NCBI GenBank assembly: GCA_023144585.1
Contig: JAGLFI010000020.1
Coordinates: 1-10,284, forward strand
Length of the DNA: 10,284 bases
Direction of reading: 5' to 3'
DNA from: Desulfobacula sp.
GTDB taxonomy: Bacteria > Desulfobacterota > Desulfobacteria > Desulfobacterales > Desulfobacteraceae
Shown here one piece after another: positions 1 through 7,873 of the stretch (its first letter is position 1; every line of letters begins with the position of its first letter). The notes below the pieces were generated by a model. It saw only the letters and a list, made by a program, of their open reading frames with translations. It searched no databases and was not told the DNA's origin. A program made the translations under genes and the position numbers.

Positions 1-51
1 TCTCCCTGCAAATAATAATTTGATCTCAAAAAATCTTGTATCAGGAATTAG

Positions 52-216
52 TATTTTTTTGCAACAGAACCCTTTCTTTCAAACAAATCCTATCAATATT
101 TTGATATACCGGATGGAACAAAAATGATATACATGCATCCTGATACTGGGAAAATATCAAAAACGAAAACTTCGCACTTTGTCAAAGCATTAATTAAGAT
201 AAGGGATCTGCAATGA
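52..216 (+). pseudogene. Possible decayed C-terminal tail of a class A penicillin-binding protein
   Basis: This frame is open from 52 to the TGA at 214-216 and follows an in-frame TAG at 49-51; two further in-frame stops lie at 13-18. The stretch YFDIPDGTKMIYMHPDTG (about 97-150) resembles the F-x-(I/V)-P-x-G-(I)-x-x-x-x-(I)-(D/H)-P-x-T-G segment that closes many PBP1A-type proteins, and the following residues VKALIKI sit where that family often has an EAFIKG-like tail. The stop overlaps the next gene's start as ATGA, the arrangement of translationally coupled genes. The interpretation as a remnant with stop mutations is inference; a chance open frame, or a short coupled peptide from the ATG at 124, is possible. 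The rest of 1-212 shows no other gene signal. Confidence 0.28.
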
Positions 217-668
217 TAAGAAAAGCAATATTAGATGATGTAAATGCCATCCATGCCTTACTTTCCCTCTATAGTAAAAAAGGAGAACTTTTAGCAAGGC
301 CGCTGAGCAAACTATACGACCACTTAAGAGACTTCTGGGTGTTTGAAGATCCTATACAAAAAAAAGTGGTCGGGTGCTGTGCTTTGCAATTCTGCTGGGA
401 AGATCTTGCGGAAATCCGATCCCTTGCAGTTGACCCTGATTTTACCGGTCAGGGAATCGGTACAATCCTTACTGAAAGAACAATACAGGAAGCAGTATAT
501 TTTAAAATAGAGGACCTTTTTACCCTCACCTACCGACCACTTTTTTTTGAACGATTCGGATTTTCAACCATTGATAAGAATGTGCTTCCCATTAAGATAT
601 GGGCAGATTGTATCACTTGTGTCAGTTTCCCTAATTGTGATGAAATTGCCCTGCTTAAAAAACTATAA
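213..668 (+). CDS. GNAT-family N-acetyltransferase, N-acetylglutamate synthase-like (short ArgA type)
   Basis: A 151-residue single-domain GNAT acetyltransferase that transfers an acetyl group from acetyl-CoA. Motif A is clear: residues 69-83 read RSLAVDPDFTGQGIG, with the Q-G-x-G acetyl-CoA pyrophosphate loop at 80-83. The segments KKGELLARPLSKLY (22-35), CWEDLAEIRSLAV (61-73), FERFGF (112-117) and a C-terminal C133-x2-C136-x5-C142-DE pattern match the short acetyltransferases proposed to be N-acetylglutamate synthases, the first step of arginine synthesis. They lack the amino-acid-kinase domain of classical ArgA. The start is supported by AAGGGA at 201-206, six bases before the ATG. The GNAT assignment is firm; glutamate as substrate is from family resemblance. 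The 3' end overlaps the convergent gene by 6 bases, so no separate terminator fits between them. Confidence 0.9.
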   Translation: MIRKAILDDVNAIHALLSLYSKKGELLARPLSKLYDHLRDFWVFEDPIQKKVVGCCALQFCWEDLAEIRSLAVDPDFTGQGIGTILTERTIQEAVYFKIEDLFTLTYRPLFFERFGFSTIDKNVLPIKIWADCITCVSFPNCDEIALLKKL

Positions 669-1718
669 ATAGACCATTTTATAGGGAATCGGCGGATGGA
701 TTAAAACAGATGGTTTTGGTAATATATGCTCTTCTGATACCGTAAGCCAGTTTGTATCAGGTTTTAGTTCTCGAAGTCTTCCCCCTTCCGAAGGCAGTGC
801 ATGACCGGTATAATCATATCGAACATTTAAAATGCAAACAAACTTTTTACGCTGCCTTGCAACCACATAATTTTTGGTAAAACTGTTTTGAGTAATACCT
901 GCCGTGTTGGCCAGCTTTTTTATTTCACTGTCCGGCAGTTTAATCAACAGGGATTTTGATACCCCTCTTTCATCAATCCTTAAAAGATTTCTGGATTCAC
1001 TGGAAGCAACATAGACGGTTGTGATTCCGGGAAGCTGCCTGAAGTATTGGGCAGCTACTATGGCCGCTGTTCTTCTCCCTCCGGACAAAACCGGCACACC
1101 ATAATATTCAAAAAATTTCTTTTGGAAATCCTCAGCATATTTATCCCCTTTTTCATAGAGATCTTTTGAAATATATCTCAAATCTCTGGCAAGGTCTTCA
1201 GAGGCTTCTGCAATGGGCCAGTCTATCCTCACATGGAAGTGGGTCAGGGCATATCTTACCTTGGTCCGCTGGTTCCTTTGAATTAACAATGCATAGTCAA
1301 TGGGAAGTAATGATCTCAGCAATGAAAAGAATTCACTGGTTTCAAAATATTTAAGATTCCGGTTAAAATTCTCCACATTCGGAAAATATTTATGTTTTAA
1401 TAAATTATCCTTTGTTGTCTTATTGACATCAAAGTACCGAATGTATTTTTTATGTTTTTTGTGGATAAAATCTTCGGAAAAAATGATTAAAAATGAATTT
1501 TGTGCATCAAACTCAATCGAAGGAATTCTTGCCCGGGGTTTGAGTTCTCTGAATTCTACAAACGGATAGGGTGCCCGCAATCGAAGAAAATTATTATACG
1601 ATCCCACAAGAGAATATCCCAGAACAAATTGATCCAGCTCATCGCGCAACACCTCATAGTAAGACCTTCGAAGTCTTTCTTCCCGGCTTAAACAATCTCT
1701 GTGCTTGCAGTATATCAC
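663..1718 (-). CDS. Uncharacterised 351-residue protein
   Basis: I do not recognise a family. The start is GTG at 1718: it has a ribosome binding site (AAGGA, plus-strand 1726-1730) seven bases away, and an in-frame TAA lies five codons upstream, so no longer start exists. The protein is soluble-looking, with no signal peptide or membrane segment, and rich in Lys/Arg and aromatics. The N-terminus carries C4-x-H6-x2-C9, which might bind a metal. The middle (about 145-170) and a segment at 208-250 (VPVLSGGRRTAAIVAAQYF then VYVASSESRNLLRID) are the most ordered-looking parts. The short motif RELKP occurs twice (57-61 and 316-320). It follows pgk by 44 bases on the same strand and is probably the last gene of the gyrA-radC-pgk operon. 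Coding is supported by length, ribosome binding site and position. Confidence 0.8.
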   Translation of the reverse strand: MIYCKHRDCLSREERLRRSYYEVLRDELDQFVLGYSLVGSYNNFLRLRAPYPFVEFRELKPRARIPSIEFDAQNSFLIIFSEDFIHKKHKKYIRYFDVNKTTKDNLLKHKYFPNVENFNRNLKYFETSEFFSLLRSLLPIDYALLIQRNQRTKVRYALTHFHVRIDWPIAEASEDLARDLRYISKDLYEKGDKYAEDFQKKFFEYYGVPVLSGGRRTAAIVAAQYFRQLPGITTVYVASSESRNLLRIDERGVSKSLLIKLPDSEIKKLANTAGITQNSFTKNYVVARQRKKFVCILNVRYDYTGHALPSEGGRLRELKPDTNWLTVSEEHILPKPSVLIHPPIPYKMVYL

Positions 1719-1762
1719 ACTATTTTCCTTTTATGGCCTACTCCCGATTAGATTCTTCGATT

Positions 1763-2938
1763 TTATTCCAGGGCAACTACGCCCGGAAGTTTTTTACCCT
1801 CCATTAAATACAAAAAAGCACCGCCGCCTGTTGAAATATAACTGACCTTATCTGTAACATTACATTTTTTTGCAGCAAGCCCTGTATCCCCTCCGCCAAC
1901 AATAGAAAATGCAGAAGAATCTGCAATGGCATCCGCTATTGTTTGAGTTCCTGATATAAATTGTTCCATTTCAAAAACCCCCATGGGGCCATTCCAAACA
2001 ATGGTTTTTGCATCCTGGATCGCTTTGGCATATCTTAGCGCCGTCTTTGGACCAATATCCAACGCCATCCATTGATCCGGAATCTGATCTACCAAGACTT
2101 CTTTTATCCGGGCATCTTTATCAAACTTATCCGCACAAATAAGATCCTGAGGAAGCAGGAAGTCGACCCCTTTATCTTTTGCCTTTTTAACAATATCTGC
2201 CGCTGTCTGCAAAAGATCTTCTTCAATCATTGATCCCTTGGTATCAAATCTCTGGCTTTTTAAGAACGTATTAGCCATTGCACCGCCAATGATCAGTTTA
2301 TCAACAAATTTGAGCATATTTTCCAGTGCTGCAAGCTTACCGGAAACTTTTGCACCACCGATTATTGCCACCAGAGGTCTTTGGGGGTTTTCAATAGAAT
2401 CGTAATATGATTGAACTTCTTTTTCAAGTAAAAAACCTGCTGCTGATTCAGGTGCGAATCTGGGGATACCTGTAACAGATGCCTGATCCCGGTGGGAAAC
2501 AGCAAAAGCATTATTTACATACACATCACAAAGATTGGCAAGTTTTTTTGAAAAGTCTTCATTATTCTCTTTTTCTTCATGATGGAATCTTAAATTCTCT
2601 AACATCAGAATCTGACCGTTATTCAGTTGGCTGACCATTTTTATGACGGTTTCACCAATACAGTCATCTGAAAACAAAATCGGTTTGTCTAATAAATAAG
2701 ACAATCTTTTTGCTACCTTTTCCAGGCTGAACTTTGGGTCCCTCCTGCCATTGGGTCTGCCCATGTGAGAGGCCAGAATAATTTTTGCATTTTGTTCCAG
2801 CAGATATCGAATGAGATCCAGAGTTGCCTTTATCCTGTTATCATCTGTAATGTTTAATTTTTCATCAACCGGCACATTATAATCCACCCTGACAAAAACT
2901 ACCTTTGAAGTGACATCAATATCTCTTATGGATTTCAT
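1763..2938 (-). CDS. pgk: Phosphoglycerate kinase
   Basis: Cytoplasmic glycolytic/gluconeogenic enzyme that interconverts 1,3-bisphosphoglycerate plus ADP and 3-phosphoglycerate plus ATP. At 391 residues it has the usual bacterial length and all expected motifs in order: VRVDYNVP (16-23; D19 and N21 bind 3-phosphoglycerate), R35, SHMGRP (57-62), ENLRFH (114-119), SHR (148-150), the GGAKVSGK nucleotide-domain motif (194-201), WNGPMGVFE (315-323, with E323 near the ATP ribose), GGGDT (348-352) and STGGGA (369-374). VNNAF at 141-145 replaces the commoner VNDAF. A strong GGAGG (plus-strand 2945-2949) lies six bases before the ATG and overlaps the last codons of the upstream gene, so translation is probably coupled. 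It sits in the gyrA-radC operon and away from gap, tpi or fba. Confidence 0.98.
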   Translation of the reverse strand: MKSIRDIDVTSKVVFVRVDYNVPVDEKLNITDDNRIKATLDLIRYLLEQNAKIILASHMGRPNGRRDPKFSLEKVAKRLSYLLDKPILFSDDCIGETVIKMVSQLNNGQILMLENLRFHHEEKENNEDFSKKLANLCDVYVNNAFAVSHRDQASVTGIPRFAPESAAGFLLEKEVQSYYDSIENPQRPLVAIIGGAKVSGKLAALENMLKFVDKLIIGGAMANTFLKSQRFDTKGSMIEEDLLQTAADIVKKAKDKGVDFLLPQDLICADKFDKDARIKEVLVDQIPDQWMALDIGPKTALRYAKAIQDAKTIVWNGPMGVFEMEQFISGTQTIADAIADSSAFSIVGGGDTGLAAKKCNVTDKVSYISTGGGAFLYLMEGKKLPGVVALE

Positions 2939-2940
2939 CT

Positions 2941-3225
2941 TTATCCTCCATCATTATTTTTGCTTTTTCTGTGCACCTGTTTTTTGCGGGACCAGCGCTC
3001 AAAGAAATTAATGGCCCCAGCTTTACTTCCCCTTTCTATAATCTCTTCTTCCACTTTAATACCATCTTTTGTGGCCATGGCCTGCTGAAGGCATTTTGTT
3101 TTGACAGGGCAATGGTAAAAACAGTCATCCGGAGTCTGCCTTAACCCCTTATCCGTCATGGGAAACACTTTCTCAAGAGTGCCAAAGCAGTGTGGTATTT
3201 CATTTGCTTTATTCATTGTATTCAT
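2941..3225 (-). CDS. Small four-cysteine protein, candidate metal or iron-sulfur binder
   Basis: A protein of 94 residues from the ATG at 3225; the preceding in-frame TTG at 3228 would add one residue, and an ATG at 3216 is also possible. Counting from the TTG, cysteines are C14, C36, C40 and C46: C-x21-C-x3-C-x5-C, with CPVKTKCLQQAM at 40-51. The spacing and the CPV...CL..A wording recall the [4Fe-4S]-binding core of WhiB-like proteins (C-xn-C-x2-C-x5-C), but the middle gap is three residues here and the WhiB Gly/Trp turn is not obvious. The C-terminal 25 residues are strongly basic. The start overlaps the radC 3' end by 17 bases, and pgk follows after two bases, so it is within an operon. 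Function is unknown; metal binding is inference. Confidence 0.82.
   Translation of the reverse strand: MNTMNKANEIPHCFGTLEKVFPMTDKGLRQTPDDCFYHCPVKTKCLQQAMATKDGIKVEEEIIERGSKAGAINFFERWSRKKQVHRKSKNNDGG
2945..2949 (-). promoter_or_regulatory. pgk ribosome binding site inside the preceding gene
   Basis: GGAGG on the minus strand lies six bases before the pgk ATG and within the last codons of the small cysteine protein, whose stop is at 2941-2943. Ribosomes finishing that gene would uncover it, which suggests coupled translation. Confidence 0.7.
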
Positions 3226-3952
3226 CAAATTCTTTATTAAATTTTGATATCAAGCCCTGGGCTGCAAAACTGTAAAAACCTTCATTTCCAATAATCATAT
3301 GCTCGTGTAATATAATTTCCACATATTTTAATGCAAAAAAGAGTTTTCTTGTAATCTCAATATCACTTTTGAAAGGATCTACATCGCCTGAAGGATGATT
3401 GTGTGCAAAAATCATGGCAGCTGCATTATGCTGTAATGCACTGATGATGACTTCCCTTGGATAGACCGAACTTGTTGTGAGTGTTCCGGTAAAAAGGATC
3501 TTGGATGTCAGGACCCTGTTTTTGGCATCAAGGAAAATCCCGACAAACACCTCTTTTGTTTTATGTCCAATGACCTGTTTCAAATACGCCATCAAATCCT
3601 GAGGATTTTGAACCACATCCTTTGATATGATCCTGGCTTCAAGGTATCTGTCGGACACTTCTTTGATCAATCGGATACCCAGACTATTTGCCGGCCCTAC
3701 TCCTTCAATTTTACAAAGAGATTCACGGCTTGCCTCCAGAACTGTCTGAAAGGTCTTAAACTGCTTTAAAAGCAGTTTCGCACTCTGTTTACAGTCCTTT
3801 CTCGGTGTGTTCAGGGAGAGTAACAGCTCTATGACTTCATAATCATGGAATCCTTTAAGACTGCTTTTTAAAAACCGTTCCCGCAGCCGCTTCCGATGAC
3901 CCTGGCCCCTATTCGTTCCTGATGTCTCCTTTATCATCTGTACTTTCTTCAT
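3209..3952 (-). CDS. radC: RadC-family JAB/MPN-domain protein
   Basis: Up to 247 residues, close to the family's typical 220-230 once an extended N-terminus is allowed for. The order is as expected: [10 protein letters not shown] (18-27), a helix-hairpin-helix ([15 protein letters not shown], about 79-93), then the JAMM metalloprotease-like domain with E167, H184-x-H186 and D197 (HNHPSGD at 184-190) in the zinc-binding pattern, and [11 protein letters not shown] near the end. The biochemical role of RadC proteins is unsettled, and the old link to DNA repair was withdrawn for the E. coli prototype. The start is uncertain: ATG 3952 gives a 44-base overlap with gyrA, ATG 3937 gives an N-terminus nearer to the family norm, and neither has a good ribosome binding site. 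It lies directly downstream of gyrA and overlaps the next small gene. Confidence 0.95.
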   Translation of the reverse strand: MKKVQMIKETSGTNRGQGHRKRLRERFLKSSLKGFHDYEVIELLLSLNTPRKDCKQSAKLLLKQFKTFQTVLEASRESLCKIEGVGPANSLGIRLIKEVSDRYLEARIISKDVVQNPQDLMAYLKQVIGHKTKEVFVGIFLDAKNRVLTSKILFTGTLTTSSVYPREVIISALQHNAAAMIFAHNHPSGDVDPFKSDIEITRKLFFALKYVEIILHEHMIIGNEGFYSFAAQGLISKFNKEFDEYNE

Positions 3953-6425
3953 CTACAGGAAGCTCTCCCGCATCCGCATCTGTTTCATCCTGATCATGAT
4001 TTTCTTCCTCAGGAAGCCTTGCAATACCGATTAATTTTTCACTGGATGACAGGTTAATCAATTTAACACCCTGGGTATTTCTGGAGATCACATTGATGCT
4101 TTTATTGGATGTCCGAATCAACTTTCCCTTATCCGTCACCATCATAAGTTCATCATTATCATCCACAAGGAGCAGCGAAACCATCTTTCCATTGCGCTTT
4201 GAGGTCTTAATTGAAAAAACGCCTTTCCCGCCGCGTCCCTGGACCCTGTAATCCTCAATAAAAGACCGTTTCCCATACCCGTTTTCAGTCACGGTAAGAA
4301 GGGTTTCTTCAGATTCCAGGACTGCCATGCCGACAACCCTTGAATCCTGATCAATTCTCATTCCCCGGACACCCATGGAGCCCCTTGCAGTGATACGGAC
4401 ATTCGCTTCATGGAAGCGGATCACTTTACCCCCTTCAGATCCAAGAAAGATCGTCATATCCCCATTGGTTATCCTGGCGGCAATCAACTCATCACCCTCT
4501 GCAAGCCTGATTCCGATCAGACCACCGGATCTTCGTCTTGAATAGGCCATCAAATCGGTTTTTTTAACCCTTCCTTTTTTCGTGGCCATGACCACATATT
4601 TATTCTCAACAAATTCATCAACGGTTAACACAGTGGCAAGCTTTTCACCTTCATCAAAATTTAACAGGTTTACAATGGCCTTTCCAAGGCTTGAGCGTCC
4701 TGCCATGGGCAGTTCATAAACCTTTGACTGGTAAACCTTCCCAAAATTGGTAATAAATAAAAAAGTGGCATGGGTGGATGCAACAAAAAGATGTTCAACA
4801 AAATCATCAGACTTTGTTCCCATGGCTTTTTTGCCTTTTCCTCCCCTGTGCTGGCTTGTATAAAGTGTAATCGGATTTCGTTTAATATACCCGCTTCTGG
4901 TCACGGTCACAACCATATCTTCCTGGGTAATCAGGTCTTCAATGCTGATTTCAGCCGTACTTTCAACTATTTTTGTCCGTCTGGCGTCACCAAATTCCTC
5001 ATCCAGCTCGGTTAATTCATCTTGGATCAGCCCTCGAACCACTTCATCACTTGAAAGGATCTCATTATACCAGGCAATATCCTTTAACAGGGCATTATAT
5101 TCGTTAATAATCTTTTCTCTTTCAAGCCCTGTGAGCCTTTGCAGCCGCATATCAAGTATTGCCTGGGCCTGGATGGCCGTAAGATTGAACCTGGATTTTA
5201 ATCCGTTTTTAGCCTTTTCAGGAGATTGTGATGCACGGATCAGGGCCACCACTTCATCCAGATGATCCAGAGCAATCTTAAGGCCTTCTAAAATATGGGC
5301 TCTCTCTTCGGCCTTTCTTAACTCAAATTTTGTTCTCCGGATAATGACGACTTGACGGTGCTTGATAAAATGATTCAGGATCTCTTTTAAGGTCAGAAGC
5401 TGGGGCCTGTTATTGACAACGGCAAGGAGAATAATTCCAAAACTTGTCTGCATATTGGTGTGCTTATAAAGCTGATTAATCACAACTTCAGCAATCTGAT
5501 CCCGTTTCAGCCCTATGGCCATCCTCATCCCGTCCCGGTCAGATTCATCCCGGACAAAGGATGCGCCCGTGATAACCTTATCCCGCATGAGCTCCGCTAT
5601 TTTTTCAACTACTTTTGCCTTGTTGACCTGGTAGGGAAGCTCGGTCACAATAATGGTTTCCTTACCGTTCTTTTTATTTTCCTCAACCTCAACCTTGGCA
5701 CGTAAAGTAATTATCCCCCGCCCTGTGTTATAGGCTTCATGTATTCCCTTGGTGCCATAAATATGACCATAGGTTGGAAAGTCCGGCCCTGGAATGTATT
5801 CCATCAACTCACTGATATCCATTAAAGGATTATCGATCAATTGCTTTAAAGCTACAATCACCTCTTTGATGTTATGGGGCGGGATATTGGTTGTCATTCC
5901 AACGGCAATACCAGTGGAGCCATTGACCAGCAATGCAGGAAATTTTGTGGGTAAAACCGATGGTTCTTCAAGTGTTTCATCATAATTGGGAATAAAATCA
6001 ACGGTTTCCTTATCAAGATCGGCCAGCATCTGATGGGCAATCTTGCGCATCCTGATTTCCGTATACCTCATGGCGGCCGGTGAGTCACCATCCACCGATC
6101 CAAAGTTACCCTGACCATCAACCAGCATATATCGAAGTGAAAAATCCTGGGCCATTCTGACAATGGTGTCATAAATAGCTGCATCACCATGGGGATGATA
6201 CTTACCCATGACATCACCGACAATACGGGCAGATTTTTTATAAGATTTATTCCAGTCGTTCCGTGCTTGCTGCATGGCGTACAACGACCGCCGGTGAACC
6301 GGTTTCAGACCGTCACGAACATCGGGCAGCGCCCGTCCGATAATCACGCTCATTGCATATTCGAGATAGGATTGTTTCATCTCCTTCTCAATACTGGTCA
6401 CATTAGTATCTTTATTAATAATCAA
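3909..6425 (-). CDS. gyrA: DNA gyrase subunit A
   Basis: Breakage-reunion subunit of the A2B2 type II topoisomerase that introduces negative supercoils using ATP hydrolysed by GyrB. It has 838 residues. The N-terminal domain contains [15 protein letters not shown] (32-46), [14 protein letters not shown] (75-88) and AAMRYTEIR (117-125) with catalytic Y121. The C-terminal beta-pinwheel has the GyrA box as QHRGGKG (525-531), which separates it from ParC, and a second RGGKG at 731-735. The tail (about 806-835) is acidic. The residue equivalent to E. coli Ser83 is Ala82, while Asp87 is kept as Asp86. The start is TTG with GGAG eight bases away; this gives the family's normal N-terminal length, whereas the first ATG would begin at residue 16. 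gyrB is not in the window; the permease lies just upstream. Confidence 0.99.
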   Translation of the reverse strand: MIINKDTNVTSIEKEMKQSYLEYAMSVIIGRALPDVRDGLKPVHRRSLYAMQQARNDWNKSYKKSARIVGDVMGKYHPHGDAAIYDTIVRMAQDFSLRYMLVDGQGNFGSVDGDSPAAMRYTEIRMRKIAHQMLADLDKETVDFIPNYDETLEEPSVLPTKFPALLVNGSTGIAVGMTTNIPPHNIKEVIVALKQLIDNPLMDISELMEYIPGPDFPTYGHIYGTKGIHEAYNTGRGIITLRAKVEVEENKKNGKETIIVTELPYQVNKAKVVEKIAELMRDKVITGASFVRDESDRDGMRMAIGLKRDQIAEVVINQLYKHTNMQTSFGIILLAVVNNRPQLLTLKEILNHFIKHRQVVIIRRTKFELRKAEERAHILEGLKIALDHLDEVVALIRASQSPEKAKNGLKSRFNLTAIQAQAILDMRLQRLTGLEREKIINEYNALLKDIAWYNEILSSDEVVRGLIQDELTELDEEFGDARRTKIVESTAEISIEDLITQEDMVVTVTRSGYIKRNPITLYTSQHRGGKGKKAMGTKSDDFVEHLFVASTHATFLFITNFGKVYQSKVYELPMAGRSSLGKAIVNLLNFDEGEKLATVLTVDEFVENKYVVMATKKGRVKKTDLMAYSRRRSGGLIGIRLAEGDELIAARITNGDMTIFLGSEGGKVIRFHEANVRITARGSMGVRGMRIDQDSRVVGMAVLESEETLLTVTENGYGKRSFIEDYRVQGRGGKGVFSIKTSKRNGKMVSLLLVDDNDELMMVTDKGKLIRTSNKSINVISRNTQGVKLINLSSSEKLIGIARLPEEENHDQDETDADAGELPVDEESTDDKGDIRNE

Positions 6426-6437
6426 CGTTATAACTCC
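6423..6437 (-). promoter_or_regulatory. gyrA TTG start with its ribosome binding site
   Basis: GGAG (plus-strand 6434-6437) precedes TTG (6423-6425) by eight bases and falls in the 14-base gap after the permease stop. The next ATG, at codon 16, has AAGGAG abutting it with no spacer, which is poor. A rare start codon this near the upstream stop fits coupled, moderated translation. Confidence 0.6.
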
Positions 6438-6439
6438 AA

Positions 6440-7534
6440 TTATTTGACTTTATGAACCTTTCCGGGTTCAACCATAAACTGAAAACTTGAAAAATATATA
6501 TCTGCAAGGGTTAAAAACAAGGTGGCAATCAACGGACCGTAAATAATACCCAGCAAGCCATATGCCTTAAGTCCACCGATAATGGCAAAAAATACAATTA
6601 ACGGATGCATTCTTACCCTGTTGCCAACCACTCTGGGTTTAAAAATATACTCGATTCCCCAGGAAAGCACGGCATAAAAGACAAGGACAAAAACACCGGC
6701 TGCAAGCCTGGATTTCAGCATTAAGATTGCAGCAGTCGGAACCATGACAATCCCGATTCCCACGATGGGCAAAAAGGCCAGAAAGCCCATGATAACACCC
6801 CATAAAAATGGAGAATTCCATCCTAAAAACAAAAAAAGCGTTCCGCCTGCGACCCCTTGAATCAAACCGCCAAGGCCATTTCCAATAAGAACGGCACCTG
6901 CCATATCCTTAAATTTTCCAAAAAGTTTTTCATCGTGCTCATCCGGCAGAGGGGACAGATCATATATGTATTTTATAAATTGATCCCCATCAATGAACAT
7001 ATAAAATACCACGATCAGCATTAAACAAAAATACAACACGATATTAAATACATTGGATGTGATAAACCTGGCCTGTTCAAACAATGAAAACCCCACAAAC
7101 TTTCCAAGCTCTGAGATTGGGCTGATCAACTCATCCCAGGTCACCACCTTTTCAACCCCTGCCTTTACCAACAACTCATTAAACCGTTCAAGGACCTGTG
7201 TGGTTTCAAGCAGGTTTTTTAACTGATTTGAAAAAACGGCATCCTTGGCCATGGCATAAAGCGTAAACGCTTCTTTGGAAAGCACCCCGACAAAAAAGAC
7301 AACCGGAATAAGTACAACAAAAAAAATCAGAATACAGGTAAGAACGGATGCTGTTTTCGGTGCCAGCTTTTTTGAAAAAAACTTAAAAACAGGATTAAAA
7401 ACCCCTGTGAATACAATCCCTAATATGATGATGGCAAAAAAAGGAGCAATCAACTTGCCGGCAAGCAAAATCGCAAAGCAGAACAGAGCAATAAAAAAGA
7501 CAAACACTGCTCTTTGAGAAATATTTTGCTCCAA
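6440..7534 (-). CDS. AI-2E family (PerM/YdiK-like) membrane permease
   Basis: A 364-residue inner-membrane protein of the AI-2E transporter family, whose members export or exchange small solutes, sodium/protons or signalling molecules; the substrate cannot be told here. Hydrophobic segments occur at about 11-48 (two helices), 62-86, 160-183, 213-237, 241-272, 277-296 and 308-346, with a polar region of about 70 residues (88-158) after the third, as in the family. Conserved features include [16 protein letters not shown] (251-266), [12 protein letters not shown] (300-311) and [14 protein letters not shown] (326-339). The start is a TTG at 7534 with a weak GGTGA four bases away; a GTG at codon 10 is the alternative. 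gyrA begins 14 bases downstream. The family is certain; the ligand is unknown, and the family name should not be read as autoinducer-2 transport. Confidence 0.93.
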   Translation of the reverse strand: MEQNISQRAVFVFFIALFCFAILLAGKLIAPFFAIIILGIVFTGVFNPVFKFFSKKLAPKTASVLTCILIFFVVLIPVVFFVGVLSKEAFTLYAMAKDAVFSNQLKNLLETTQVLERFNELLVKAGVEKVVTWDELISPISELGKFVGFSLFEQARFITSNVFNIVLYFCLMLIVVFYMFIDGDQFIKYIYDLSPLPDEHDEKLFGKFKDMAGAVLIGNGLGGLIQGVAGGTLFLFLGWNSPFLWGVIMGFLAFLPIVGIGIVMVPTAAILMLKSRLAAGVFVLVFYAVLSWGIEYIFKPRVVGNRVRMHPLIVFFAIIGGLKAYGLLGIIYGPLIATLFLTLADIYFSSFQFMVEPGKVHKVK

Positions 7535-7587
7535 AGTTTCACCAAATCTGTTAGATTTTAAAGAAAAGAAACGTGTAAAAAACCATA

Positions 7588-7630
7588 TAAAGCCGCAATA
7601 TGCAAAGTAATTTGCACAACCGCGGCTTTA
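7588..7630 (-). terminator. Hairpin, probable rho-independent terminator of the 51-residue gene
   Basis: TAAAGCCGC (7588-7596) pairs perfectly with GCGGCTTTA (7622-7630), and an inner TGCAAA (7601-7606) pairs with TTTGCA (7611-7616) around a four-base loop. Read on the minus strand, the hairpin is followed by TATGGTTTTTT, so it would end transcription 25 bases after the stop of the small gene. The internal bulges of 4 and 5 bases make it less regular than a textbook terminator. It could instead attenuate transcription into the permease-gyrA operon. Confidence 0.6.
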
Positions 7631-7654
7631 CATAAATCAAAAAATCATCTTGTT

Positions 7655-7810
7655 TTAACTGCTGATTATACCAAGAGCCGCCAAAACCAGAAGTATCTCA
7701 AATATAATGACTTGAACATAACTTCCAAAAAAATGGTATACAATACCGCCACCTACAATTGCCGGTACTGCCGTATAAATTAATATGCTTAATTTTCTAG
7801 GAATATCCAT
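7655..7810 (-). CDS. Small two-helix membrane protein, 51 residues
   Basis: An ATG at 7810 opens a 51-codon frame ending in TAA at 7655-7657. The product starts MDIPRKLSILIYTAVPAI and has two hydrophobic stretches, about residues 7-25 (with a GGG turn at 20-22) and 32-49, joined by a short YHFFGS loop, with positive charge only at the N-terminus. This predicts a helical hairpin in the inner membrane. AAAGGGG lies about ten bases before the ATG, a promoter-like sequence lies further upstream and a hairpin follows the stop, so the gene has a complete transcription unit of its own. I recognise no family. Similar tiny proteins include regulators of membrane enzymes and toxin peptides, but nothing here selects between them. 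Confidence 0.6.
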   Translation of the reverse strand: MDIPRKLSILIYTAVPAIVGGGIVYHFFGSYVQVIIFEILLVLAALGIISS

Positions 7811-7873
7811 AATAAAAACACCCCTTTATGCCTTTCATTTCAAACATTTAACATTCAATTAAAAACCTGATGT

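Noticed and set aside
91..106. TATCAA-tatt-TTGATA inverted repeat as an operator for the acetyltransferase gene
   Set aside because: Short arms in AT-rich sequence, over 100 bases from the start and inside the probable gene remnant; no promoter elements fit around it.
2..127. Open frame at the left edge (frame 2) that could be the end of another gene
   Set aside because: Its 41 residues are unremarkable and lack a recognisable motif, whereas the overlapping frame ending at 216 shows a PBP-like segment and an ATGA overlap.
1166..1807. Cluster of overlapping plus-strand frames of 62-89 codons
   Set aside because: They overlap each other in different frames opposite the 351-residue gene and pgk, with no family resemblance.
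3926..3932. AAAGGAG on the minus strand as the radC ribosome binding site
   Set aside because: No ATG, GTG or TTG in the radC frame follows at a usable distance; it lies inside the coding start of radC.
4770..5265. Plus-strand frames of 81 and 107 codons
   Set aside because: Both are antisense to the conserved part of gyrA; Ser-rich composition reflects the reverse strand of gyrA codons.
3909..6425. ParC/topoisomerase IV instead of gyrase
   Set aside because: The GyrA box QHRGGKG, a full-length pinwheel and the acidic tail fit GyrA.
6639..6821. 60-codon frame on the same strand as the permease
   Set aside because: It lies in another frame fully inside the permease gene, and the Cys-rich product has no support.
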